A stretch of DNA of 64,000 nt from Vibrio marinisediminis (GTDB lineage Bacteria; Pseudomonadota; Gammaproteobacteria; Enterobacterales; Vibrionaceae). The position numbers were made by a program, and so were the translations under genes. The first letter of the stretch is position 1; every line of letters begins with the position of its first letter. The DNA lies in the NCBI RefSeq assembly GCF_014050145.1, contig NZ_JACFYF010000001.1, positions 558,001-622,000 of the forward strand, read 5' to 3'. Below the pieces are notes generated by a model, which saw only the letters and a program-made list of their open reading frames with translations, ran no database searches and was not told the origin of the DNA. Below are positions 50,178-58,368 of the stretch, one piece after another.

Positions 50178-50762
50178 TTAAGCTTTTAAAAGCTGCTTAG
50201 TAGCAATCAAACTTTGCTCAAGGGACGTTTGATCTTGCAACAGTTTGTTAAGCAGGCTTGCGCCTAACCACTGTTGATACAGCTGCGAAGCAATCTGGTT
50301 ACTGTCACTTACGTTGATGGACCCATCTTGGATCCCTTGCTCGATACATTTTTTTATCGCAGCGATGATCTGTTGTGCGCCTTTCGCCAATGACAGACGC
50401 ATAGAATCGGAGAGATCAGACACTTCGGCACTCAGTTTCACCACTAAGCATTTATTGGCATTACATACGCCATTGCTCAGCTCTAACCACAACGAGAAAT
50501 ATTTGATTAAGCGTTCATAACCAGATAAATCGGGCTGAGAAAATAGGCTATCAATGCGTTGTAGGTAGTTGTGGAAATAGTCTTCTATCAAGGCTTCGCC
50601 AAATTGCTCTTTGGATTTGAAGTAGTGGTAGAAGGAGCCTTTAGGCACGTCAGCCGCTTTCAACAGTTCAGACAAGCCGACTGCAGTAAAGCCTTTGTTG
50701 ACGATAAGCTGGTAGCCAACGTCTAAGATATGCTGGCGAGTGTCATTGGTTTTTGTATTCAT
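50178..50762 (-). CDS. TetR/AcrR-family repressor of the CurA-GST operon
   Basis: A 194-residue TetR protein. The N-terminal helix-turn-helix spans about residues 8-50 (QHILDVGYQLIVNKGFTAVGLSELLKAADVPKGSFYHYFKSKEQFG). The helical ligand domain (FSLWLELSNGVCNANKCLVVKLSAEV, with a Cys in CNANKC) is of the NemR-like TetR_C type. NemR-type repressors sense electrophiles through cysteine, which would fit the enone reductase and GST they control; that link is inferred. ATG at 50762 is preferred to a GTG three codons earlier. An identical 17-base dyad lies upstream of this gene and of the CurA-like gene. Confidence 0.87.
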   Translation of the reverse strand: MNTKTNDTRQHILDVGYQLIVNKGFTAVGLSELLKAADVPKGSFYHYFKSKEQFGEALIEDYFHNYLQRIDSLFSQPDLSGYERLIKYFSLWLELSNGVCNANKCLVVKLSAEVSDLSDSMRLSLAKGAQQIIAAIKKCIEQGIQDGSINVSDSNQIASQLYQQWLGASLLNKLLQDQTSLEQSLIATKQLLKA

Positions 50763-50783
50763 AGTGTGCACTATAAATTAAAT

Positions 50784-50800
50784 TAGACCAGTCGTCTAGT
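50784..50800. promoter_or_regulatory. TetR operator upstream of the tetR gene (autoregulation)
   Basis: This is the second identical copy of TAGACCAGTCGTCTAGT, 22 bases before the tetR start codon. The position fits autorepression. Confidence 0.75.
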
Positions 50801-50943
50801 TTTGGTGTGAACGTCTATTTGTTGCCTTGTGGTTGGCACATAAATAAGGCAAGGTTATTGAATGTGAGAGACTTGCGTATTCAGTATCTGAATAGTCAAT
50901 GGAACTTGAAAGCAAAGCTAGAAACTAAAAACAAAGGGAAGAG

Positions 50944-51441
50944 ATGGAAACAACGCAGCCACACTTTCAGTTAAATGCCTTTCAGCCGCAAGATTATGCC
51001 CAGCTTATAGCTTGGATCACCACTGAAGATCTCAACTATTTATGGGGTGGACCTTGCTATCGGTTCCCACTTGATCACCAACAAATCAAAGCCCATTGCG
51101 ATCAAGATGAGGTTTTTGCTTATCTGTTTACCGTCGATCAGCGCAATGCGGGATTTGTCGAATTGTACCGCGAATCTCCCCATTGCTTTCGTCTTTGTCG
51201 AGTGTTTATCGCTGATGATTTGCGTGGTCAAAAACTGTCACAGGTGATGCTTAAAATGGTGATTGAAAAAGCGACCTTAGAGTTTAACGCCCAGTTAATC
51301 ACCTTAGCTGTTTTTGCTCACAATCAGGCTGCGAAGCACTGTTATCAAACACTAGGTTTTAAAACTACCTCAATAGAGAAGGGAACTCGCACTTTCAAGG
51401 GGCAGAGTTGGGATCTTGAATTGATGGCGAAAGCACTGTAA
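50944..51441 (+). CDS. GNAT-family N-acetyltransferase
   Basis: A 165-residue GNAT protein. The N-terminal half has FQPQDYAQLIAWI and the TEDLNYLWGGPCYRFPL line typical of RimJ-like GNAT enzymes. The central AGFVELYRESPHCFRLCRVFIADDLRGQKLSQVMLKMVI carries the acetyl-CoA-binding R/Q-x-x-G-x-K/A loop (DLRGQKLSQ, about residues 94-102). The C-terminal part shows HNQAAKHCYQTLGFKTTSIE. The acceptor is unknown; small amines, a toxin-like amino compound or a protein N-terminus are all possible. GGGAAGAG precedes the ATG. It is monocistronic and diverges from the tetR gene across 181 bases. Confidence 0.85.
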   Translation: METTQPHFQLNAFQPQDYAQLIAWITTEDLNYLWGGPCYRFPLDHQQIKAHCDQDEVFAYLFTVDQRNAGFVELYRESPHCFRLCRVFIADDLRGQKLSQVMLKMVIEKATLEFNAQLITLAVFAHNQAAKHCYQTLGFKTTSIEKGTRTFKGQSWDLELMAKAL

Positions 51442-51481
51442 GGCTCCCACCACATTATTTTGTATGGCGGGAGTATCGATT

Positions 51482-52138
51482 CTAATTATCAAGCAGCTCT
51501 GGGCGATTAAACAGGCTTTGCAGCGTTTGAATAAATTGCCCTACATGTAAGCCATCCATTAAGCCGTGATGTACTTCAATTGATAATGGCATGCGCCAGC
51601 CTTCACCTTGTTGGGTTAGTTTGCCATATGCCATTTTTGGCACGCTATCGGGAAAGTTGGTATCGCGAGCATGGCTCATACTGGTGAAATCAACCCAAGG
51701 CAAAACGGTTAGATGAATCGTGTCTTGGCGCATCTCTTGCCCAATAAATTGCTCTAAAATAAAAGGCGTATTTTTGATGCGTTCTTCTGCCTCTGCTGCG
51801 CTGTGACAAAAAGCGGAATAGATTTCAGCGTATGGTAAGTCGCAAAAACGCACCGTTTCATCGTCTGCCAGCAGAGCCACACTAACGCACATCGGTGAAT
51901 AGATACGAACCTCTTCTCCCACTAATCGAATCGCCATCGGCTGGCATTGATTGAGAGCTTGTTGGGTAAGATAAAGATAAGCGTGGAAAAAACGGTGTCC
52001 GTGCTGCTTACAGTATTGATAAAGCTTGCTAACGTCGAGGTTGCCACAGATGTTGTACCAAGGGTGGCTAAACCCCTGATAAAATTTAAAGTGTTCTGCT
52101 CGTGACCATTGGTCCACATTTAGTACTGTGTATGCCAT
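51482..52138 (-). CDS. Chloramphenicol acetyltransferase (type A, CatA-like)
   Basis: A 218-residue CAT-family protein, the usual length of type A chloramphenicol acetyltransferases (about 219). The catalytic motif H190-H191-G-L-M-D195-G near the C-terminus (IEVHHGLMDGLHVGQFI) is intact. H191 is the base and D195 supports the fold. Family context is also visible in WSRAEHFKFYQGF, FHAYLYLTQQALNQ, LPWVDFTSMSHA and MPLSIEVHH. The protein should transfer acetyl from acetyl-CoA to a hydroxyl of chloramphenicol, or in chromosomal homologues possibly another acceptor. No mobile element flanks it, so it looks like a resident gene. It converges with the GNAT gene. Confidence 0.9.
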   Translation of the reverse strand: MAYTVLNVDQWSRAEHFKFYQGFSHPWYNICGNLDVSKLYQYCKQHGHRFFHAYLYLTQQALNQCQPMAIRLVGEEVRIYSPMCVSVALLADDETVRFCDLPYAEIYSAFCHSAAEAEERIKNTPFILEQFIGQEMRQDTIHLTVLPWVDFTSMSHARDTNFPDSVPKMAYGKLTQQGEGWRMPLSIEVHHGLMDGLHVGQFIQTLQSLFNRPELLDN

Positions 52139-52279
52139 TCATTGTTCCTTTTCTATACCCGCGCCACTTGAACTTGTAGGGAAACGAGTTCTGGCAAATT
52201 TCATTACATAGAGCATTAAAGCGATGAGGCTTTGCCGTTTGTTGCCAACCTACAACTTCAGCTCATTTGGGTATCTGTG

Positions 52280-53170
52280 TTATGTGTTTGGGTTTAATTG
52301 TTGTTGTAGATATTCTTTGAGCAATGTCAGCCGCGCAGTATTACGTAATGTCGGAAGGTAAAGCATATATAGGTCTACCTCTGGTAAGCGATAGTCTGAG
52401 AGTAGTGGTACAAGGCGACCTTCTTTTAGTGCTTCTCGCACCTGAAATATTGGTTGCATGGTGATCCCCACTCCTTCCATAGCCGCAGCCATCATCGCTT
52501 GACCACTATTGATTGTGAGCCTTGATGAGACCTCCGGTTTAATGTGCTGTTTGCCATCAAAAAAGCTCCAATTGTGGTTTAAATAATGAGTGCCAGATTG
52601 CAAGCATTGATGATGGCAAAGCTCACTCGGGTGAGAAGGTGTGCCGTGTAAAGCAAGGTATTCTGGAGAAGCACAGACCACCATTTCGTAGCTTTGTAGG
52701 CGGTGTGCAATGAGGTTTTCATAGCCGTCGATTTTATCGCGGAAAATGATCTCAAAGCCTTCTTTTTTGATATCAGGCAACTTGTTGTCGACCACAAGAT
52801 CAATCTCAAGTTTTGGGTACAACTGCATAAAACGAGCTAGGTTAGGCGCGAGGACTTTGATACCAAAATTCACACCCGTGCAGAGTTTTAGTTTGCCTCT
52901 TGGCTCATTCGTATTGCGGTAAATGTCTTCTTCCGCAGCTTTTAACTCCGCAAGAATGGTTAGACAACGTTGGTAATATTGTTCTCCTGCTGCTGTTACG
53001 CTTTGGAAACGAGTCGATTTGTCTAGCAATTTTGTACCAAGATTGCTCTCTAATCCCCGTACATGCTTGCCAACCATTTGCGCGCTTATGTCACGCTCAT
53101 CAGCGACAGCGGAAAATGAACCTAGCTCTACGGCTCTAACAAATATTTCCATGCTTGTTATTCGATCCAT
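52280..53170 (-). CDS. LysR-family regulator, AaeR-like
   Basis: A 296-residue LysR protein with the helix-turn-helix at about residues 5-63 (FVRAVELGSFSAVADERDISAQMVGKHVRGLESNLGTKLL). The effector domain runs to about residue 290. It diverges from the DUF1656/HlyD/FUSC cassette across 174 bases, as AaeR does from aaeXAB in E. coli. It probably responds to an aromatic carboxylic acid and activates the exporter. The remaining C-terminal residues (LQQQLNPNT) are a short polar tail. Homology to AaeR itself is inferred from context. Confidence 0.87.
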   Translation of the reverse strand: MDRITSMEIFVRAVELGSFSAVADERDISAQMVGKHVRGLESNLGTKLLDKSTRFQSVTAAGEQYYQRCLTILAELKAAEEDIYRNTNEPRGKLKLCTGVNFGIKVLAPNLARFMQLYPKLEIDLVVDNKLPDIKKEGFEIIFRDKIDGYENLIAHRLQSYEMVVCASPEYLALHGTPSHPSELCHHQCLQSGTHYLNHNWSFFDGKQHIKPEVSSRLTINSGQAMMAAAMEGVGITMQPIFQVREALKEGRLVPLLSDYRLPEVDLYMLYLPTLRNTARLTLLKEYLQQQLNPNT

Positions 53171-53189
53171 ATTGCCCTCATTAGAAACC

Positions 53190-53199
53190 AGATTAATCT
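53190..53199. promoter_or_regulatory. Short palindrome in the LysR/aaeX-like divergent promoter
   Basis: AGATTAATCT is a perfect 10-base palindrome 20 bases before the LysR start and 146 before the DUF1656 start. It is a candidate LysR half of a larger site. The evidence is weak by itself. Confidence 0.25.
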
Positions 53200-53344
53200 A
53201 GTGTTTACACATATTCGAAACTCTGGGTTTTGAGTGTATTCCCTTTGGGTGCATTTATCTCGTGAAATATTGCGATTAACATCACGTTATATTCATCGTC
53301 AGGCGTGTAAAGCCTGTTCAGTATCCCCTAAGAGAGCCAACACT

Positions 53345-53560
53345 TTGTTTAGCGCTATTCCCAAAGAAATTGCGATTGGAGATATCTATTTGCCACCGCT
53401 ATTGGTCGCAGGTTTCCTTGGCGTAATTTGTACTTCACTCACCACGCGGCTGCTGAATAAGTTGCGTTGGCATCGTTATGTTGCAAGCCCTCCGTTGGTT
53501 GAGTTGTCTATGGCCATTATTTATACCGTCCTGATTGGTACGTTTGTTTTTCCTAGTTAA
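53345..53560 (+). CDS. AaeX-like DUF1656 small membrane protein (TTG start)
   Basis: A 71-residue protein with two membrane helices (about residues 14-32 and 49-67) and the DUF1656 line IAIGDIYLPPLLVAGFLGVI. The frame is open back to 53234, but that upstream part is not membrane-like. I place the start at TTG 53345, where AAGAGAG lies 8 bases upstream; no ATG is available in the right place. In E. coli aaeX (67 residues) precedes the exporter pair aaeA-aaeB, exactly the arrangement here. Its function is unknown, and a structural role in the exporter is assumed. Confidence 0.72.
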   Translation: MFSAIPKEIAIGDIYLPPLLVAGFLGVICTSLTTRLLNKLRWHRYVASPPLVELSMAIIYTVLIGTFVFPS

Positions 53561-53577
53561 GCGTTGAGAGTAGTAGA

Positions 53578-54483
53578 GTGATTAAGCGAGTTTTTGTTAC
53601 CAGTATGATTGTGGTTTTGGCTTTAGGCGCTGTGGGGTGGAAGTACCAGCAATACATTACCAATCCATGGACTCGAGATGGTCAAATCCGAGCTCAAGTG
53701 GTGCAGGTTACGCCGAGAATCACTGGTCCTATTATTGCCGTGCATATTGTTGACAACAGTGAAGTGAAGGCGGGTCAGGCATTGTTTGAAGTGGACCCGC
53801 GTACTTATCAAGCGGCGCTTGAAAAAGCAACGGCAAGTTTGGCACAAGCTGAAACCTTATTGCAGCGAACGTTGGATGAAGCACATCGAGGTCATTCATT
53901 GGCACGTCGTCAGCCAGGAGCTATTTCAAAACTGATTTTAACCCAACAGTCTAATGCGGTGGAGTCTGCTAAAGCTGGCGTCATGGTGGCGAAAGCTGCG
54001 GTTGAAGAGGCAAAGCTCAACTTAAGTTTTACGAAGATTATTGCGCCAGTAGATGGTTATATCACCAATCTTAATTTGCGTATTGGTAGCCAAGTTGTGG
54101 CTAATCAACCCGTTGTCGCTTTGGTTGATAAAAATAGTTATTGGATCGAAGGCTTTTTCAAAGAAACAGACATCAGTGATGTTACTGCTGACGCGACTGC
54201 CACAGTGACGTTAATGGCACATGGTGGTCAGCCTTTGGCTGCACACGTTGAAAGTATTGGTTATGGCATTGCACATAAAGATGGCAGTACAGGTGTCTCT
54301 TTGCTGCCCAATGTTAGCCCAACTTTTCAGTGGATCCGCTTAGCGCAGCGCATACCAGTGCGTATTCGCTTAGATTCCGTGCCGCAAAATCTACAATTGC
54401 GTGTAGGTGCAAGTGCGTCGATTGTCATTCATAAGATTCCAGATATCAATATTGACGAACTATTGACCAGTCACTTGAAGTGA
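53578..54483 (+). CDS. HlyD-family adaptor, AaeA-like
   Basis: A 301-residue periplasmic adaptor. One N-terminal anchor (about 5-21, FVTSMIVVLALGAVGW) leads into the lipoyl half (IRAQVVQVTPRITGPIIAVHI). A short alpha-hairpin (QAALEKATASLAQAETLLQRTLDEA) and a second lipoyl half follow (IIAPVDGYITNLNLRIGSQVVANQPVVALVD). A beta-barrel domain closes it, ending around residue 280. It is close in size to E. coli AaeA (310). A GTG start is used at 53578, 17 bases after the DUF1656 stop, and the next gene begins at its stop. It couples the FUSC-type transporter to the outer side of the envelope. Confidence 0.88.
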   Translation: MIKRVFVTSMIVVLALGAVGWKYQQYITNPWTRDGQIRAQVVQVTPRITGPIIAVHIVDNSEVKAGQALFEVDPRTYQAALEKATASLAQAETLLQRTLDEAHRGHSLARRQPGAISKLILTQQSNAVESAKAGVMVAKAAVEEAKLNLSFTKIIAPVDGYITNLNLRIGSQVVANQPVVALVDKNSYWIEGFFKETDISDVTADATATVTLMAHGGQPLAAHVESIGYGIAHKDGSTGVSLLPNVSPTFQWIRLAQRIPVRIRLDSVPQNLQLRVGASASIVIHKIPDINIDELLTSHLK

Positions 54484-54491
54484 GTTTAACC

Positions 54492-56687
54492 ATGAACACA
54501 CGTTATAGACTGCCTCTTAAAGTGGCGCTTGCGTTGACACTCGCTATCGTAATTGCGCTGTGGTTAGGCTGGGACAAACCATACTGGGCAGCATTTTCAG
54601 TGGTGGTCATGGCCGTAACAGAAACCAGTGGTCACTCATTGGAAAAAGGTCGCCAACGCATTGCGGGTACTATTTTTGGTGTAGCGGTAGCGTTTGTTCT
54701 TATTGGTTTGTTTGCCCAGCAGCCAGTTTATTTATTGCTTAGTTACACTCTGTTTTCGGCGTTGTGCGTTTATCAGCAAACTAACCCTCGTTATGGGTAC
54801 ATTTGGTCAATTGGCATGATGGTTGCCACCTTGGTGATGATCATGGGGGGGCTATCTGGCACGCAAACTTTTAATATTGCAGTGCTACGTTTGCAAGAGA
54901 CGATTTTGGGCGTGTTTTGTTTCTCTTTAGTGTTTAGTTTGATGTGGCCAGCATCCAGCCGAGTGGTGCTGTTTGATACATTAAAGAGTTACTTTGATAA
55001 CCAAGTAGGGTTTGTTGAACAAGCACTTGCTGATCTCGCTCAAACTGGCAATTTGAAACGTGATTATTCGTTTGGTAACAGTATTAAACGCCTCTCTCGT
55101 TTGGAAGACCTAATTCAAGCTGCCAGTGCTGATAGTTACGAAATAAGCAGCACTAGCAGCCATTGGCAACAACTGTGGTACCAGCAAAATGAGTGGACGA
55201 TTTTATGTGGACATTTGTATGAATCACTTCGGCTACTGAATGCTCCGTTAACCGAGACTCAGCGTGACAAAGTAAGTCGAGTATTGCGTCACTTACAGCA
55301 ACGTGCGGGCAACGCATCGTTATTATTGACGCACTATCGCGATCAAAATGCTTATCTTGAACCAATCACGAATAAACCATGGCTTGATGTGCCACCACCA
55401 GAAAGCATCAGCTTGTCAGTGAAAGACGATGCTATTGAAGACCAACGTCACGGTGCGTTACGAATGCTGGAAAATATCCTCAATCAAATGGATGCGCTGC
55501 ACCACTCGATGTACCAGACATTGTTAGAGGCTGTAGAAACTAAGCCACACAACACAGTACTACAATCTAATCATAGCGATAAAAGACAGCGCCAATGGCA
55601 GTTCGTTATTCCAATAGATCCTGAGCGATTAGTGAATGCATTTAAAGCGTGTTTAATGATTTGGCTCTCGATTGCTTTGTGGCTTTATGTGCCAATGCCT
55701 GGAGGACCAATGATCGTTATGTTTGGTGCCTGTTTTGGCGCGGTGGTGCTCTCGCTGCCTTTCGCGAGTACCCGTTCGCTGTTGTTTTATATGCTTGGTT
55801 GGGGAAGTTTGGTGTTGGTGCAGTATGTATTTATTCTGCCTCACATGAATGAAATCTGGCAGTTAGCTGCGTTTTACTTCTTCAATACCTTTGCCATTTG
55901 GTACGTGTTTAATAAGCCTCAGCATATTTTCCATCGCATGATTGGCACAATGAATTTGGTGTTGATGACCAAAAGTGCGATGCAACTGTCGCCTACCTAT
56001 GACATCCAAGCGGCTTTATTGATTATGCTGCTGCTCTCGTTAGGTATGTTGATTATTTTCTTTGTTAATCACGGCGTATATTCGGCTAATCCTGAGCGTG
56101 TTTTTTTACGTCATTTGGGCTACTTTCGTCGCAATTTGCAAAGTGGATTACAAAGCCAATTGAGTGGTCGCTCTATGAAAATGGTCAGAGTTGCTCGCCC
56201 TGCATTAGTGAGAGATATCGCCATCGCAGAAGCGGCACAAGGGATGATAAATTGGCGTACTTTTCCTGATTTAACACAAAGTGATGCGCAGCAATTGATG
56301 AGTCAGGGCTACAGCTTGTGTTTGCACTATAAAGCATTTGTTGACAGCTATCAGCATTGGCTAAAAAACACTTATAGTCATTCAATCGATAAGCAAATTC
56401 AGCGCGCAATTGCGGATATGGTTAAGCTCCTGGATAAAAGCATGATCAGTGAAGAGAGTACGGTTCATTGGGCGGGGTTGAATCAACTACAACAACATTT
56501 GCAAGCTTATTTGTATGGCTTTGAACAGCATTCACTACTGCAGTTTACTTTTAGCCAGCAGCAAGCCGATCAGAGTTATCAATTGCTGGTGTCACTACAA
56601 ATATTAATAGAATCACTGCAGCAAATGCAGCAAGCGACCAGCTTGAATGATTTTCACACTTTGCGTTTATCACCGTTTACTATTTAA
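54492..56687 (+). CDS. FUSC-family exporter, AaeB/YccS-like
   Basis: A 731-residue fusaric-acid-resistance type inner-membrane protein. Six N-terminal helices begin ALTLAIVIALWLGWDKPYWAAFSVVV. A cytoplasmic domain (about 165-370) rich in charged residues and His follows. Six more helices (LMIWLSIALWLYVPMPGGPMIVMFGACFG and onward) and a C-terminal cytoplasmic helical domain complete it. Export of hydroxylated aromatic carboxylic acids is the known AaeB role; here the substrate is inferred from the aaeX-aaeA-aaeB order and from the aromatic catabolic genes in the window. ATG at 54492 is preferred; an in-frame GTG at 54480 would overlap the adaptor stop by 4 bases. It is about 80 residues longer than E. 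coli AaeB (655). Confidence 0.87.
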   Translation: MNTRYRLPLKVALALTLAIVIALWLGWDKPYWAAFSVVVMAVTETSGHSLEKGRQRIAGTIFGVAVAFVLIGLFAQQPVYLLLSYTLFSALCVYQQTNPRYGYIWSIGMMVATLVMIMGGLSGTQTFNIAVLRLQETILGVFCFSLVFSLMWPASSRVVLFDTLKSYFDNQVGFVEQALADLAQTGNLKRDYSFGNSIKRLSRLEDLIQAASADSYEISSTSSHWQQLWYQQNEWTILCGHLYESLRLLNAPLTETQRDKVSRVLRHLQQRAGNASLLLTHYRDQNAYLEPITNKPWLDVPPPESISLSVKDDAIEDQRHGALRMLENILNQMDALHHSMYQTLLEAVETKPHNTVLQSNHSDKRQRQWQFVIPIDPERLVNAFKACLMIWLSIALWLYVPMPGGPMIVMFGACFGAVVLSLPFASTRSLLFYMLGWGSLVLVQYVFILPHMNEIWQLAAFYFFNTFAIWYVFNKPQHIFHRMIGTMNLVLMTKSAMQLSPTYDIQAALLIMLLLSLGMLIIFFVNHGVYSANPERVFLRHLGYFRRNLQSGLQSQLSGRSMKMVRVARPALVRDIAIAEAAQGMINWRTFPDLTQSDAQQLMSQGYSLCLHYKAFVDSYQHWLKNTYSHSIDKQIQRAIADMVKLLDKSMISEESTVHWAGLNQLQQHLQAYLYGFEQHSLLQFTFSQQQADQSYQLLVSLQILIESLQQMQQATSLNDFHTLRLSPFTI

Positions 56688-56818
56688 GCGATAAACGCAA
56701 AGTTGATAAGTATCAATTTGAGATGAAATCATATTGTGAAGGCAACGAATATTGTCGAGTTAGTCACAAAAATTCTTTAAGATGCCTGCTCTATGATTTG
56801 TTACCTACGGAAATTCAC

Positions 56819-57628
56819 ATGTACAAACTGGTTGCCTTAGATATGGATGGCACGCTGCTAAACTCGCAGAAAGCCATCAGCCCTCGCACCAAGCAAGCGA
56901 TTCAAGCTGCTCGTGACAAGGGCGTTTATGTTGTTCTTGCCTCAGGTCGACCATTGGAAGGTATGCTCAACTCATTAGAAGAATTAGGCATGGATTCTGA
57001 GCAAGATTATGTGTTGAGTTACAACGCTTCGCTGGTACAGCGTGTGGCGAGCAAGAGTGTGATTCGCAAGCAGATCTTAACCGGTGTTGATGCTAAAAAT
57101 ATCGCTAGTTTGGCTCGTGACCTAGGTACATACGTTCACGCATTTTCACCAGAGCGTGGCTTAATCACCCCAGAAGACAACCCATACACCAAACATGAAG
57201 CCGACATTAATGGTGTTGAAAGCTCGGTGGTTGATTTTGCAGAGCTATCGGATGAAGAAGAGATCATCAAAGTGATGATGGTGGCGGAAGCAGAAATCTT
57301 AAGCGCGGCGATTGCTCAATTGCCAAAAGAGCTCCATAGCCAATACACCGTTGTTCAGAGTGCACCATTTTTCCTTGAGCTAATGAACCCGTCGAGCAAC
57401 AAAGGCACGGGTGTTGCCATGCTTGCCGAGCACTTAGGCATTGATGCCAGTGAGGTGATTTGCATGGGCGATGCTGGTAATGACCACCATATGATCAAGT
57501 ATGCTGGTCTTGGCGTAGCGATGGGTAATGCGACCGATGAAACTAAAGCATTGGCTGACCATATTACCGCAACGAACGACGAAGATGGCGTCGCTGTGGT
57601 TCTAGAGCAGTTTATCCTCAACGCTTAA
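56819..57628 (+). CDS. HAD-superfamily sugar/organic phosphatase, YidA-like (Cof type)
   Basis: A 269-residue Cof-type HAD hydrolase. Motif I is D8-M-D10-G-T in YKLVALDMDGTLLNS, motif II is the Ser in YVVLASGRPLEGM, motif III contains the Lys in NPSSNKGTG, and motif IV is GDAGNDHHMIKYAG. The C2-type cap is at about residues 85-190. E. coli YidA (270 residues) hydrolyses sugar phosphates and similar small phosphoesters. It acts in the cytoplasm with Mg2+. ATG at 56819 with ACGGAAA upstream gives the standard length; an open stretch from 56723 is not part of the gene. It is monocistronic and ends at a clear terminator. Confidence 0.9.
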   Translation: MYKLVALDMDGTLLNSQKAISPRTKQAIQAARDKGVYVVLASGRPLEGMLNSLEELGMDSEQDYVLSYNASLVQRVASKSVIRKQILTGVDAKNIASLARDLGTYVHAFSPERGLITPEDNPYTKHEADINGVESSVVDFAELSDEEEIIKVMMVAEAEILSAAIAQLPKELHSQYTVVQSAPFFLELMNPSSNKGTGVAMLAEHLGIDASEVICMGDAGNDHHMIKYAGLGVAMGNATDETKALADHITATNDEDGVAVVLEQFILNA

Positions 57629-57647
57629 ATTTACACTAACTATGTCA

Positions 57648-57677
57648 AACACCCAGCTATTTAGCTGGGTGTTTTTT
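57648..57677 (+). terminator. Terminator of the YidA-like gene
   Basis: AACACCCAGCTA, loop TT and TAGCTGGGTGTT run into a T-tract. The stem is 12 bases and perfect. Confidence 0.93.
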
Positions 57678-58023
57678 TATGCGCATAGATCCAATCTAGC
57701 AGTAATAAAATTGCCAAACAGCGTTGTCCATTGCTGAGATACTTCAAAGGATTATTACGTTGTTTAATTAGTGATAAATAATAACAATTTCTTTATTAGA
57801 GTTATTTATCAATAAAGTGCGCTCGAAGAACGTCTATAAATATCCCTGCCAACATACCAAAGTAGCTTTATTTTTCTTTAACTTGCTTCGTTCTCGTTCG
57901 TGAGAAAAAACATGGTTGTTGTGAATCTACTTTTTATGCTTTTTGGCGATGAACAGCATCGGTGGCTATTGCTCAAGAGCAAGGTTGCTTGTGTATGGCA
58001 GTGGCAATTCAAAGGCGAATACA
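57678..58023. other. AT-rich gap after the YidA-like gene
   Basis: About 350 bases with no recognisable gene. I see no strong repeat. It may hold a promoter for the small open frame at 58024. Confidence 0.4.
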
Positions 58024-58191
58024 ATGAATAATCTTAAAATGCGATTTTTTTTAGCTACTATCTTGGTGCTGAGTATTTCTCTTATCACCGCGAAATTTCA
58101 AGCTGTTTATGAGACTCAGTTTGAATCTGAATGGCATCCTCAAGGCAGTTTTGAAGTGCATCTATTTTTTGAACAGCCGAATGGTGGCTAA
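58024..58191 (+). CDS. Possible 55-residue membrane or exported peptide
   Basis: ATG AAT AAT starts a frame with a hydrophobic segment (about residues 7-23, FFLATILVLSISLITAKF) and a polar, Glu- and aromatic-containing tail (YETQFESEW, FEVHLFFEQPNGG). An AAAGGCG element lies 8 bases upstream. The order of a charged N-terminus, hydrophobic core and acidic tail is like a signal-anchor peptide. I do not recognise a family, and base composition cannot prove coding. It could be a small membrane protein or a chance open frame. Confidence 0.35.
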   Translation: MNNLKMRFFLATILVLSISLITAKFQAVYETQFESEWHPQGSFEVHLFFEQPNGG

Positions 58192-58368
58192 TGTGGGTGA
58201 TTTTTAATTCTTTGATAAAACTCGCTTTTTAGGTTTTTTTATATCAAATTTCTCACGATTTTATTTGAGTATTTTATTTCATTTTTAAATTCTCGAACAA
58301 TGACTGGGTAAAAGGCATGGTGGGAGGGAACAAACAATATTACTTGTATCCTACATTGGAGTTTTATT

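Noticed and set aside
51482-52138. Recently acquired resistance gene
   Set aside because: No insertion sequence, integron end or odd composition surrounds it, so it is treated as a resident gene despite being a CAT homologue.
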